Source: Actinomycetes bacterium (GTDB lineage Bacteria > Actinomycetota > Thermoleophilia > UBA2241). From it: 35,124 nt of DNA. Shown here piece after piece: positions 1 through 7,465 of the stretch. The notes below the pieces were generated by a model. The model was not told the DNA's origin and ran no database searches. It was given only the letters and a program-made list of their open reading frames with translations. The stretch spans positions 1 to 35,124 of the forward strand of contig JAKPOQ010000073.1 in NCBI GenBank assembly GCA_029547745.1. The letters run 5' to 3'. The position numbers and the translations under genes were made by a program. The first letter of the stretch is position 1. Every line of letters begins with the position of its first letter.

Positions 1-26
1 CTCGTGTCAGATCTGGCGCCCATCAC
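1..26 (-). CDS. Possible first codons of a further gene, cut by the window edge
   Basis: Downstream of the LarC-like gene, a GTG followed by ATG (codons beginning at 26 and 23) opens a frame that stays open to the window edge. A GGAAGG Shine-Dalgarno-like run lies about 10 bases upstream of the GTG. A competing ATG at 33 sits closer to the same GGAAGG but closes after eight codons. Only eight residues are visible, so no function can be named. If real, the gene would be the third member of the operon holding the unknown 593-residue protein and the LarC-like protein. Confidence 0.2.
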
Positions 27-51
27 CCGTCATCGTCCTTCCGCCGACACT

Positions 52-549
52 CTACGACAGTCTGACCTCGACCGCGGTCGCCTCCGGTCGGGTCCGCAGC
101 TCGTGCTCGAGCAGAGCGCGCACCGTCTCGCTCGCGCAGACGTCCTCACCTTCGCGGATGAAGGCCTGCACGGCTTCGACGTCCGCCCGCTCGACCTTCA
201 CGCGCAGCAGCTTCCCCTCGAGGCTGAAGAATTTGACCGTCATCGTGAACGTCGCGCGGCGCGCGCCGCAGACGACGGTCACGGCGCGCTCACGGGCCTC
301 GACATCGAAGTGCCGGTGCTCGGCGGCGACGACGTGATAGCCCCACGCGCCGAGCTCGGCGGCCAGATAGACGGCGACCGCCCGTTCGAGCTCAGGCTCC
401 AGGTCGACCAGCAGCACCATCCCGGGGCGCCCCTTCTTGGTGTGCGAGGTCAGCAACTGCACGTTGTGCACACCCAACGCCGTGAGCTCCTCGAGCGCAT
501 GCCCGAGCACCTCTCCGGAACGGTCGTCGATCTGGGTCAGCAGCAGCAC
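52..549 (-). CDS. LarC C-terminal-domain-like protein (nickel-pincer cofactor family)
   Basis: This 165-residue protein resembles the C-terminal part (DUF111, LarC2) of LarC. LarC is the CTP-dependent cyclometallase that inserts nickel into the pyridinium thiocarboxylate cofactor of lactate racemase. The family-like stretches are QIDDRSGEVLGHALEEL near the N-terminus, TKKGRPGMVL at about 37-46, and a conserved-looking tail around VKFFSLEGKLLRVKVE. The N-terminal LarC1 half is absent, so this is a stand-alone LarC2-type protein. The start is taken as GTG at 549, because GGGAGG lies six bases upstream and the family similarity begins there; a GTG at 612 would add 21 dull residues inside a hairpin. 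The upstream neighbour is an unrecognised 593-residue protein, and no larA, larB or larE is visible. Family membership is fairly likely, but the function in nickel chemistry is inference. Confidence 0.7.
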   Translation of the reverse strand: MLLLTQIDDRSGEVLGHALEELTALGVHNVQLLTSHTKKGRPGMVLLVDLEPELERAVAVYLAAELGAWGYHVVAAEHRHFDVEARERAVTVVCGARRATFTMTVKFFSLEGKLLRVKVERADVEAVQAFIREGEDVCASETVRALLEHELRTRPEATAVEVRLS

Positions 550-575
550 GGCGCGCCTCCCGCGGCGTAGGGCCA

Positions 576-654
576 CCGGCGCGCCGCTCGTCCCGCGGCC
601 GGCGGGCACCACGGCACAGCCGTGTGCCCGCCGGCCGCGGGAGCGGCGCGCCGG
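576..654 (-). repeat. Long bulged inverted repeat between the 593-residue gene and the LarC-like gene
   Basis: The two arms pair over 36 bp in three runs: 6 bp (610-615 with 619-624), 18 bp (591-608 with 625-642) and 12 bp (576-587 with 643-654). They are interrupted by a 1-base bulge at 609 and a 3-base bulge at 588-590, and the loop is three bases. The hairpin starts about 36 bases after the stop of the upstream gene and ends about 15 bases before the ribosome binding site of the downstream gene. No T-run follows on the minus strand, so a classic terminator is not supported. RNA processing, 3'-end protection or attenuation of the second gene are the options. Confidence 0.8.
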
Positions 655-690
655 CGTTGATCCGACCCTCGCGGACCGGACCCTCGTTCC

Positions 691-2472
691 TCAGTCCCCG
701 AGGTCCTGCATGATGCGCTGGGCGAGCGCCGCCACCTCGCGCACCGTCCCCTTGACGCCGGGGATCGCCGCCGTGATACGAGCGCCCTTCTCGGCGACCG
801 AACCGGCGTCCTTCACCGAGTACTTGCCCATCGTCGCGGCCAGCACGCCAGGCACCACGGCGTCGATCGTGCAGCAGCCGATGTACATGAGCTCCTGGGA
901 GATCGCCGCGGCGACGGTGATCGGCAGGGAGAGCTCCGACTTCTTGTTCAGGACGGCGTCAGGGATCACGTTCTGCGTCAGGCCCTCGAAGCGGAACTCC
1001 TGACCGTCGACCGTCACGACCGCGTCGATGTCGGAGTCGAAGCCCCAGTAGTTCCGGGCGAACGCATCCGCGCGCCGCGCGCCCCCCTGGAGCTTGGAGA
1101 ACGCGATCGTGATGTCCTTGCCGAAGAAGGCGCTCATCACCTTCCCGGCATTGGCCTCCACTTTCGCCTTGCGACGCGCGTCGAGAGCGCCACAGACCTC
1201 CTCCAGTGACTTGCCTGCGCTGAGCTCGTCCCACGCGTACTGCGCCCGCCAGCGCAGAGCGTTGGCGCGGATCCCGTCGGTGGCGGTGATGACCGTCGCC
1301 GTGACAGGGCCGCGGCGCACCTGCTCGGCCTTGCGGGCGACCGTGTTGATCGAGAACGCCGCGATCTCGGGGTCGATCCACTGCGTGAGCTTGACTTCGC
1401 GCAGAGCGTCGGCGGAGGCGGCCACATCCCCCTGGTTCGCGATGAGCAGGTTCATCGCCACGACGAAGTCGCTCACGAGGTGGGCGAGTGGCGGATTGAC
1501 GGGACCTCCGCTGAAACCGGCGCCGATCATCGGCGCCTCGGCGAACGCGGCGAGGATCTCGTTGAGGGTCATCATGCCGATGACCGAAGGAGCCCCCACG
1601 TCCTTGAGGATCATGCCCAGTCCGCCTATCAGACTGGCGGTGTCGTACTCCTTGTTCGTGCCCCTGAGGTGCAACTTCTCCGGCAGGCCGGCCGCCTCGG
1701 CCGCACCCTTGCCCGCCAGGTAGCCGGTGCCGTGCACGAAGAAGGCGCCGTACTCCGGACCGATCATGCCGTCGGGATTGACGACCTCGAGGACCGCCGC
1801 AGCACCCAACATCGCGCATTGGATGGGACTTGGGCAGATGCCCGCCCCGCGATACGCCTTCAGCATCGCGTCGACGGCGATCTTCGTGCCTTTCGTGCAC
1901 AGGTCGACATACACCATGTCCTCGCCGAGCACGCTATGACCCATCGGCGCGCCGCCGGCGACGAACGCCGGGACATCGCCGCCGTCGATGCGCACGACTT
2001 CACCACGCTCCATGGCCTGGTACAGCGCCTGCACGGCGGCGAAGCCGGAGAGCTTGTTGGTGAGCTTCGAGGTCGGGATGGCAGCGACCCCCGCCCGGTC
2101 CGCCCCGGCCTTGATCCGCGCCATCGCCCCAAGCTTGCGGTTCCCGGCCGGCACGCCGGCCCGGGAATCGGTGCCGGCGATCAGCAGCAGCGCCGCCGCG
2201 ATCAGGGCGGCGTTGGCGCCGTCGGCGCCCGCCTCCTTGGCCGCCTTCACGCCGACCTCCACCACGTAGTCGAGAGAGAGCTCGGCGAGGTTCGCATCGG
2301 AGATCCTGGTGTCCCGCCCGCGAAGGATCTCGTCGGTGATCGCGTTGGCCGCCCCGGCCGCCGCGAGCGACAGCATGCCGTGACCTTTGGTCAGCGCTTC
2401 GATGCGGTCGCTGGTGGAATGCTCGGGCCTGGACGCCAGGGCCATGATGGTGGCGTAGATCTCTTTCTCCAT
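691..2472 (-). CDS. Uncharacterised 593-residue protein, partner of the LarC-like gene
   Basis: I do not recognise this family. The start is ATG at 2472, with AGGAG five bases upstream; an upstream extension to 2523 would run through a leader hairpin. The protein looks soluble and mostly alpha-helical, rich in Ala and Gly, with no signal peptide or clear membrane segment. Conserved-looking stretches are [17 protein letters not shown] at 100-116, [13 protein letters not shown] at 174-186, [20 protein letters not shown] at 248-267 and [16 protein letters not shown] at 321-336. Cysteines sit at 192, 213, 219, 427 and the pair 533/534; 213-219 (CPSPIQC) and the CC pair are possible metal or Fe-S ligands, which is inference. 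It follows the ftsY terminator hairpin and has its own promoter-like box and about 230-base leader. Its only visible partner is the LarC2-type gene, so a link to nickel or a metallocofactor is a hypothesis. Confidence 0.85.
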   Translation of the reverse strand: MEKEIYATIMALASRPEHSTSDRIEALTKGHGMLSLAAAGAANAITDEILRGRDTRISDANLAELSLDYVVEVGVKAAKEAGADGANAALIAAALLLIAGTDSRAGVPAGNRKLGAMARIKAGADRAGVAAIPTSKLTNKLSGFAAVQALYQAMERGEVVRIDGGDVPAFVAGGAPMGHSVLGEDMVYVDLCTKGTKIAVDAMLKAYRGAGICPSPIQCAMLGAAAVLEVVNPDGMIGPEYGAFFVHGTGYLAGKGAAEAAGLPEKLHLRGTNKEYDTASLIGGLGMILKDVGAPSVIGMMTLNEILAAFAEAPMIGAGFSGGPVNPPLAHLVSDFVVAMNLLIANQGDVAASADALREVKLTQWIDPEIAAFSINTVARKAEQVRRGPVTATVITATDGIRANALRWRAQYAWDELSAGKSLEEVCGALDARRKAKVEANAGKVMSAFFGKDITIAFSKLQGGARRADAFARNYWGFDSDIDAVVTVDGQEFRFEGLTQNVIPDAVLNKKSELSLPITVAAAISQELMYIGCCTIDAVVPGVLAATMGKYSVKDAGSVAEKGARITAAIPGVKGTVREVAALAQRIMQDLGD

Positions 2473-2486
2473 CGTGTCTCCTCTCA

Positions 2487-2509
2487 GCCGAGACGTCTTC
2501 CGTCTCGGC
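2487..2509 (-). promoter_or_regulatory. Leader hairpin next to the ribosome binding site of the 593-residue gene
   Basis: A perfect 9-bp stem (2487-2495 with 2501-2509) closes a five-base loop. It stands only a few bases upstream of the AGGAG of the 593-residue gene. The 300-base gap 2473-2772 holds this hairpin, an 18-base palindrome at 2597-2614, a TATACT box at 2705-2710 and the end of the ftsY hairpin; I see no gene in it. The hairpin could tune translation, but no riboswitch family is recognised. Confidence 0.45.
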
Positions 2510-2596
2510 CCAGGACCGTGCACGCATCGGGCCCTACGTCGTGCGGGCCGCTCTCCCTGGTCTATGCCGGGCCGCGACCCGCGCCGACGTCCCTGA

Positions 2597-2614
2597 CGGA
2601 CCAGGCGTGGTCCG
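2597..2614. promoter_or_regulatory. 18-base palindrome in the leader (possible operator or hairpin)
   Basis: CGGACCAGGCGTGGTCCG has two 7-base inverted arms around four bases. It lies about 90 bases downstream of the candidate -10 box and 125 bases upstream of the start of the 593-residue gene. It could be a repressor site or an RNA hairpin; no known regulator consensus is recognised. Confidence 0.35.
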
Positions 2615-2704
2615 ATCGCGCGCAGCCCCCTGTGGGATCATGCGGAACTGACTCTACGACACGGGCGCCCCCCTTCCGACTCCAGGCAACGACCGACCAT
2701 TGCG

Positions 2705-2710
2705 AGTATA
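2705..2710 (-). promoter_or_regulatory. Candidate -10 box for the 593-residue gene operon
   Basis: The minus strand reads TATACT, the same hexamer seen before dxs and pyrG in this window, immediately after the ftsY terminator-like hairpin. A TTGACG at 2734-2739 is 23 bases away, which is too far for a normal -35, so only the -10 is proposed. The implied leader is about 230 bases. Confidence 0.45.
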
Positions 2711-2752
2711 TGCCCACTATCCCCGTGTTCGTACGTCAACAAGACAGTCGTG

Positions 2753-2793
2753 GGCGAGGAGGAGGGCGACCTTCAGTCGCCCTCCTCCTCGCC
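2753..2793 (-). terminator. Hairpin with the ftsY stop codon in its loop, probable terminator
   Basis: A perfect 18-bp stem (2753-2770 with 2776-2793) encloses a five-base loop that contains the ftsY TGA at 2773-2775. The stem therefore includes the last ftsY codons (acidic tail EEEGD). On the RNA it is followed by a moderately U-containing stretch (CUGUCUUGUUG) rather than a true U-run. It sits at the end of the plsX-to-ftsY run and just before a new promoter-like box, so transcription termination is the simplest reading. Confidence 0.6.
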
Positions 2794-3786
2794 GTCGCCG
2801 AAGATCGCCCGCGCGAACGCCTCGGGCTCGAAGGGGCGCAGGTCCTCGAGCTTCTCGCCCACGCCGATGAGCTTGATGGGGATGCCGAGCGTCTCGCGGA
2901 TGGCGACGACGATGCCGCCCTTGGCCGTGCCGTCGAGCTTGGTGAGGACGATCCCCGTCACATCCACGGCCTGCTTGAACTCCTGCGCCTGGCGAAGGCC
3001 GTTCTGGCCCGTCGTGGCGTCGAGTACGAGCAGGGTCTCGTGCGGGGCGCCGGGCATCTGTCGTTCGATGACCCGGCGCACCTTCTCGAGCTCGCGCATC
3101 AGGTTGACCTGCGTGTGCAGGCGCCCGGCGGTGTCGATGATGACGACGTCGGCTCCCCGGGAGCGCGCCGCGGCGAGGCCGTCGTAGACGACCGCCGCCG
3201 GGTCGCTCCCCTCGTCCTGCTTGACGATCTCGCAGCCCACGCGGCCGGCCCATTCCGCGAGCTGCTCGACGGCGGCGGCACGGAAGGTGTCGGCGGCGAC
3301 GACGAGCGGCGTCTTCCCGAGCTGCTTCAGCCGGTGGGCGAGCTTGCCGATGGTGGTCGTCTTGCCGGTCCCGTTGACGCCGACGACGAGGATCACGCTC
3401 GGGTCGGCGCTCACGTCGATGCGCTGCTCGTCGGGGTCGTCGGGCGCCAGCGTCTGTGCGACGACCGTGGCGAGCTCTTCCAGGAACGGCTCGCGGGACT
3501 CGATCTTCTTCGCCGTGCAGCGGCGCTCGAGCTCGTCGACGATCTTGATCGTGCCGTCGACGCCCACGTCGGCGGCGATCAGCGTCTCCTCGACCTGCTC
3601 GAACAGACGGCGGTCGACGCCCACGTACAGGGCGCTCCTGAGGCCGTCGCGCACGGCGTGACGCGCCTTGCCGAGGTTACGGCGCAAGCGACGGAAGAGG
3701 CTCTTGCGCTCCTCCCGTTCTTCCTCGAGGACCGCCGGCGGCACATCGGCCTCGGCCACGCCCTTGAACACTTCGTGCCATTCCAT
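2773..3786 (-). CDS. ftsY: Signal recognition particle receptor FtsY
   Basis: FtsY is the SRP-receptor GTPase that docks ribosome-nascent chain complexes at the membrane. Counting from the ATG at 3786 (337 residues), the N domain begins near KSLFRRLRRNL (28-38). The G domain shows the P-loop GVNGTGKTT (136-144), the DTAGR motif (218-222) and TKLDG (282-286), and the C-terminus is acidic. The ATG at 3786 has GAAGGG about nine bases upstream and gives a compact acidic N-terminus; ATG 3849 and GTG 3876 are in frame and would add a basic Gly/Arg-rich extension. The long acidic A domain of E. coli FtsY is missing, as usual in Gram-positive lineages. It follows smc, the classical smc-ftsY pair, and ends in a hairpin around its stop codon. 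Confidence 0.97.
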   Translation of the reverse strand: MEWHEVFKGVAEADVPPAVLEEEREERKSLFRRLRRNLGKARHAVRDGLRSALYVGVDRRLFEQVEETLIAADVGVDGTIKIVDELERRCTAKKIESREPFLEELATVVAQTLAPDDPDEQRIDVSADPSVILVVGVNGTGKTTTIGKLAHRLKQLGKTPLVVAADTFRAAAVEQLAEWAGRVGCEIVKQDEGSDPAAVVYDGLAAARSRGADVVIIDTAGRLHTQVNLMRELEKVRRVIERQMPGAPHETLLVLDATTGQNGLRQAQEFKQAVDVTGIVLTKLDGTAKGGIVVAIRETLGIPIKLIGVGEKLEDLRPFEPEAFARAIFGDGEEEGD

Positions 3787-3928
3787 CTGGTCCAGCCCTT
3801 CGTCGTCTTCGCCGCCGCTTCGCCCTCGACGCCGGCCGTTCGTCCCCATCGACCGTGGCAGACAGGCTGCCGACACGACCCCGCGGCACGCCCGACCGAC
3901 GTGCTCAGCCCGTCCTTCGCGGCGCGCT

Positions 3929-3992
3929 CAGCTCTTCTTCTGCCCGCGCTCCTCGCGGGTTTTCAGCTCTTCCCCTGCCCGCGCTCCTCGCG
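3929..3992 (-). repeat. 35-base imperfect tandem duplication of the smc 3' end including the stop codon
   Basis: The 29 bases at 3964-3992, which encode the end of SMC and its TGA, recur at 3929-3957 with two mismatches. The period is 35 bases (2 modulo 3). A second TGA therefore lies at 3928-3930. Starting from a CTG that overlaps the smc TGA, the second copy encodes (M)KTREERGQKKS, close to the SMC tail. CTG starts are rare, so this is not claimed as a gene. Confidence 0.75.
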
Positions 3993-6900
3993 CTCGATCT
4001 CCTCTTCGGCCATGCGCGCACTGACGACGGCGGACCCTCCATCGGGGCCCATGGTCACGCCGTACAGCACGTCGGCGGCCTCCATCGTCCGCTTCTGGTG
4101 GGTGATGATGATGAACTGCGTGCGTTCGCGGTAGGCGCGCAGGAGCTTGACGAGGCGGGCGATGTTGATGTCGTCGAGGGCCGCCTCGATCTCGTCGAGG
4201 ATGTAGAAGGGGCAAGGGCGCGCGAGGACGAGGGCCATGAGAAAGGCGATCGCCACCAGCGCACGCTCGCCACCGGAGAGCAGTTGCAGCTTCTTGCCCA
4301 GCTTGCGCGCCGGCTTCACCTCGACGACGACGCCGCCGGGCTCGTCCTCCGACACCGGCTCCTGCAGCAGCAGGCGACCGCGGCCGCCGGGAAAGAGCAC
4401 TTCGACCATGTGGGCGAAGTGCTCTTGCACGGCGGCGAAGGTCTCGGCGAACTCGGCGTCTATGCGCGCCGTCAACTCGGCGATCAGCGCCTCGAGGTCC
4501 GCGACCGACTTCTCGAGGTCGCGGCGCTGATCGCGCAGAAAGGCGGCGCGCTCCCCGAGCTCGGCGCACTCGGCCTCGGCCAGGGGGTTCACTGGTCCGA
4601 TGCGCTCGCGACGGCGTTCGAGGCGCTCGAGCTCGCGGCGCAGCTCCGCCGCCTCGTCCTCGTCCGCCGGCGGCGCGAACGCCGCCTGCTCGAGCGCCTC
4701 CGAGACCGCGTCCAGCTCAGCGGCGAGCTCGTGACGGCGGTCCTCGAGGCGCGCGAGGCCGAGCTGTGCCTCGCCGCGGCGCTCGCCGGCGCGGTCGAGC
4801 GCCTGGCGCAGCTCCGCCTCGCGCACGGCCAGCGCCTGCAGCTCGCCCCGTCCGGGGACGTCGGCGTCCTCGTCGCCGTCCTCGAGGCCGGCGACGAGAG
4901 CCGCGGCGCGCTCGCGCAGCGCCGTGAGGCGCTCGACGAGGGCTGCGCAGGCCTCGCGGACGACCGGCAACGACGTCAGGCGTGCCTCCAGCTCGGCGAG
5001 GCGAGTGCGCGCGGCTGCGGCCCGCTCGCGCGCCCGACGCTGCTCCTCGGCCGCCCGCGCAAGCACCGCACGACGTTCCTCGAGCTCGACCCGGCAGCGC
5101 GTGACGGCCGCCAGCGACGTCGAGTACTCGCTCTCGGCGGCGGCCACCGCCGCCTCGGCCGCGGCGAGCTCGGGCTTGAGGCGCTCGCCGGCGGCGAGGG
5201 CGGCCGCAGCCGCCTGGTCGGCCTCTTCCTTAGCCGCCTGCGCCTCGGCGGCCTCGGCGGCCAGCGCCTCGGACGCCCGACGAGACTGGTCGCGCGTCGC
5301 CTCGATGTCGCGCAGACGCGACGTGAGCGTCGCCAGCTCCCGTTCAGCCGCCTCAGCGGCGATGCGCGCTGCGCGCTCGTCCTGCTCCGCGGCACGGCGC
5401 GCCGCCACCGCCTCCTCGCGTCCCCGTTGGGCCTTGCTCAGGGCGGCCACGCCGCGCGCCTCACGGGCGCGCACAGCGTCAAGCCGTTGGCGCAGCCCCT
5501 CGAGGGCGGCGCGGCGTTCGAGGAGCAGCCCCGCCGGCAGTCCCGCGGCGAGACCCAACTGCCCCGCGGACGGCCGGTAGAACTCGCCCTCCCGCGTGAC
5601 AGCGAGCCCCGGGAAGCCGTCGGGCACCGCGCGCAGGTCATCGACGATGACGACGTCAGAGAGTGCCGCCGCGAGTTCGTCATGCTCCCCCACACTCACC
5701 TTGTCGAGCAGCGGCGCCGCGCCCGGGAACGCCGTCGGCGCATGCCGGCGACGCGGCGCGACGATCAGGCGCACGAGGCCGATCCCCGCCTGTTTCAGCG
5801 CGTCCAACAACGACCACTGGTCCACGTCAGACGGCACCGCGAGGGCGCCCGACACCTGCGACAGCGCCGCCGCAAGGGCGCGCTCATAGCCCGGCTCGCA
5901 AGCCAGCGCCGCCGTCAGCGCGACCGCGCCCGGGAACGTCTCCGCGACCTCGAGGACGTCGCCGGCGACGTCCTCGAGGTCGCGGAGCGACGCCTCCAGG
6001 TGACGCAGCTCTGCCTCGGCGGCGGCGAACTCACCGGCCGCAGCGTGCCGTTCCTCGGCGGCCTCGTTCAGGGCGGCGTCGGCCGCCGCCGCCGCAGCGG
6101 CCGACGCCGCCGCCCGGGCCTCGGCTCCCTGTAACGCGGCGCGCGCTTCGACCTCCGCGCGCTCGGCCTCGGCGCGCGTCGCCGACTTCTCGTCGGCCTC
6201 GCGCTCGAGGGCGGTGAGTCGGCGCCGCAGGCGCTCCTGCTCCCCGTCCAGGGCGCGGAGCCGGCGCTCCAGGCGCGCCGACCCGGCGAGCGCGTTCTCG
6301 CGCTCGCCGGTGAGGCGCGCCGCCGCGGCGCGCCGCTCGGCGAGCGCAGCGCGCGCCCCCTCGAGCTGAGCCGTGGCGGACGCATGGACCGCCTCGGCGG
6401 CCGCGAGGTCCGCTGCCAGCCGGGCCTCGTCCGCGACGTCGGCGGAGGTCACTTCCGCACCTGCCGTCAGCTCGGCGACCAGCCGCTCACGCTCGGCGGC
6501 GGCGGCCCGCGCGACTTCGTCGAGCAGGCGCAGGCGCTGCGCCGTGAGGCGGGCGACACTCTCCAGACGGCCGTCGAGGGCGCGCGCCCTGAGGTGTCGC
6601 CGCGCCCGCCGCTCGCGGTCCGCGAGGCGGCGCGCGAAGCGCTCCTCTTCGGCAGCGCGCCGCGTGGCCAGCTCAGCGAGCCCCTCGTCGCAGCGCGCCC
6701 GCTCGGCGTCGATCGCGACCACCTCCGCGCGCCGCTCGGCAAGCTGGGCCTCGAGGGTCGCCAGCTCGCCGGCAAGGAGGCGTCCGCGCACGGCGGCGAT
6801 CTCCGCCTCGACAGCCCGCATCTGCTCGGCGGCGCTCGCCTGGCGTCGCAGCGGCGCCAACTGGCCACCGACCTCGCGTTCGAGGAGCTCGACGCGCTCC

Positions 6901-7463
6901 ACGTTGCGCCGGACCTCGCGGAGCTTGAGCTCGGCCCGCTCGCGGCGCCGCTTGTAGGCGCCGAGGCCGGCAGCCTCCTCGATCTGGTCGCGACGGTCCT
7001 CTGGCTTGCCGGCGAGGAACGCCTCGACGCGCCCCTGACCGATGATCGAGTGCAGCTCGCGCCCGAGCCCGACGCCCGCCATGAGCTCGACCACGTCGGT
7101 CAGGCGGCAGGGCGAATGGTTGATGAAGTAGTGCGAACCGCCGTCGCGGCCGACGCGGCGCATGATGCTGACCTCGTCCGCCGGCAGGGGCAGGGCGCCG
7201 TCGCCGTTGTCGAACACGAGCTCGACCTCGGCCGCGGCGCTGGCCCGGCGCCCGTCGCTGCCGGCGAAGATGACGTCCTGCATCGTCGCCCCGCGCACGG
7301 TGCTCGGGCTCTGCTCGCCGAGGGCCCAGACCACGGCGTCGACGAGGTTGCTCTTGCCGCTGCCGTTGGGGCCGATGATCACGGCCACGCCGGGCTCGAA
7401 GACGAGCTCGGTCTGCTTCGGGAACGACTTGAAGCCGCGGACGCGCAGACGCTTGAGGTACAC
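3963..7463 (-). CDS. smc: Chromosome segregation ATPase SMC
   Basis: SMC forms the ring ATPase of condensin (with ScpA and ScpB, not seen here) that compacts and resolves the chromosome. The 1166-residue length is typical. The N-terminal head has Walker A GPNGSGKS (31-38). Long Ala/Glu/Arg-rich coiled coils flank a hinge at roughly 505-630 (from about TFPGAVALTAAL). The C-terminal head has the signature LLSGGERALVAIAF and Walker B FYILDEIEAALDD. The start is GTG at 7463, three bases beyond the rnc stop. Residues 493-508, just before the hinge, are encoded by a perfect 48-base palindrome, and the 3' end is tandemly duplicated after the stop. The rnc-smc-ftsY order is conserved in many Gram-positive bacteria. 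Confidence 0.98.
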   Translation of the reverse strand: MYLKRLRVRGFKSFPKQTELVFEPGVAVIIGPNGSGKSNLVDAVVWALGEQSPSTVRGATMQDVIFAGSDGRRASAAAEVELVFDNGDGALPLPADEVSIMRRVGRDGGSHYFINHSPCRLTDVVELMAGVGLGRELHSIIGQGRVEAFLAGKPEDRRDQIEEAAGLGAYKRRRERAELKLREVRRNVERVELLEREVGGQLAPLRRQASAAEQMRAVEAEIAAVRGRLLAGELATLEAQLAERRAEVVAIDAERARCDEGLAELATRRAAEEERFARRLADRERRARRHLRARALDGRLESVARLTAQRLRLLDEVARAAAAERERLVAELTAGAEVTSADVADEARLAADLAAAEAVHASATAQLEGARAALAERRAAAARLTGERENALAGSARLERRLRALDGEQERLRRRLTALEREADEKSATRAEAERAEVEARAALQGAEARAAASAAAAAAADAALNEAAEERHAAAGEFAAAEAELRHLEASLRDLEDVAGDVLEVAETFPGAVALTAALACEPGYERALAAALSQVSGALAVPSDVDQWSLLDALKQAGIGLVRLIVAPRRRHAPTAFPGAAPLLDKVSVGEHDELAAALSDVVIVDDLRAVPDGFPGLAVTREGEFYRPSAGQLGLAAGLPAGLLLERRAALEGLRQRLDAVRAREARGVAALSKAQRGREEAVAARRAAEQDERAARIAAEAAERELATLTSRLRDIEATRDQSRRASEALAAEAAEAQAAKEEADQAAAAALAAGERLKPELAAAEAAVAAAESEYSTSLAAVTRCRVELEERRAVLARAAEEQRRARERAAAARTRLAELEARLTSLPVVREACAALVERLTALRERAAALVAGLEDGDEDADVPGRGELQALAVREAELRQALDRAGERRGEAQLGLARLEDRRHELAAELDAVSEALEQAAFAPPADEDEAAELRRELERLERRRERIGPVNPLAEAECAELGERAAFLRDQRRDLEKSVADLEALIAELTARIDAEFAETFAAVQEHFAHMVEVLFPGGRGRLLLQEPVSEDEPGGVVVEVKPARKLGKKLQLLSGGERALVAIAFLMALVLARPCPFYILDEIEAALDDINIARLVKLLRAYRERTQFIIITHQKRTMEAADVLYGVTMGPDGGSAVVSARMAEEEIEREERGQGKS
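5940..5987. repeat. Perfect 48-base palindrome inside smc
   Basis: Bases 5940-5963 are the exact reverse complement of 5964-5987, with no spacer. The palindrome encodes SMC residues 493-508 (LRDLEDVAGDVLEVAE), at the border of the coiled coil and hinge. In mRNA it could fold into a 24-bp stem minus a minimal loop; in DNA it could extrude as a cruciform. Confidence 0.97.
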
Positions 7464-7465
7464 CC

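Noticed and set aside
2734-2739. TTGACG as a -35 for the unknown gene
   Set aside because: It is 23 bases from the TATACT box and 12 from GATAGT, both outside the normal 16-18 spacing.
3942-3962. CCCGCG-CTCCT-CGCGGG followed by TTTT, a terminator-like hairpin on the plus strand
   Set aside because: There is no plus-strand gene for it to terminate; on the minus strand the T-run becomes an A-run before the stem.
1480-4134. An 884-codon open frame on the plus strand
   Set aside because: It runs antisense across the unknown gene and ftsY, shows no family motifs and is explained by the lack of stop codons in GC-rich antisense frames. The same holds for the long plus frames at 3855-6134, 21023-23632 and 27970-30570.
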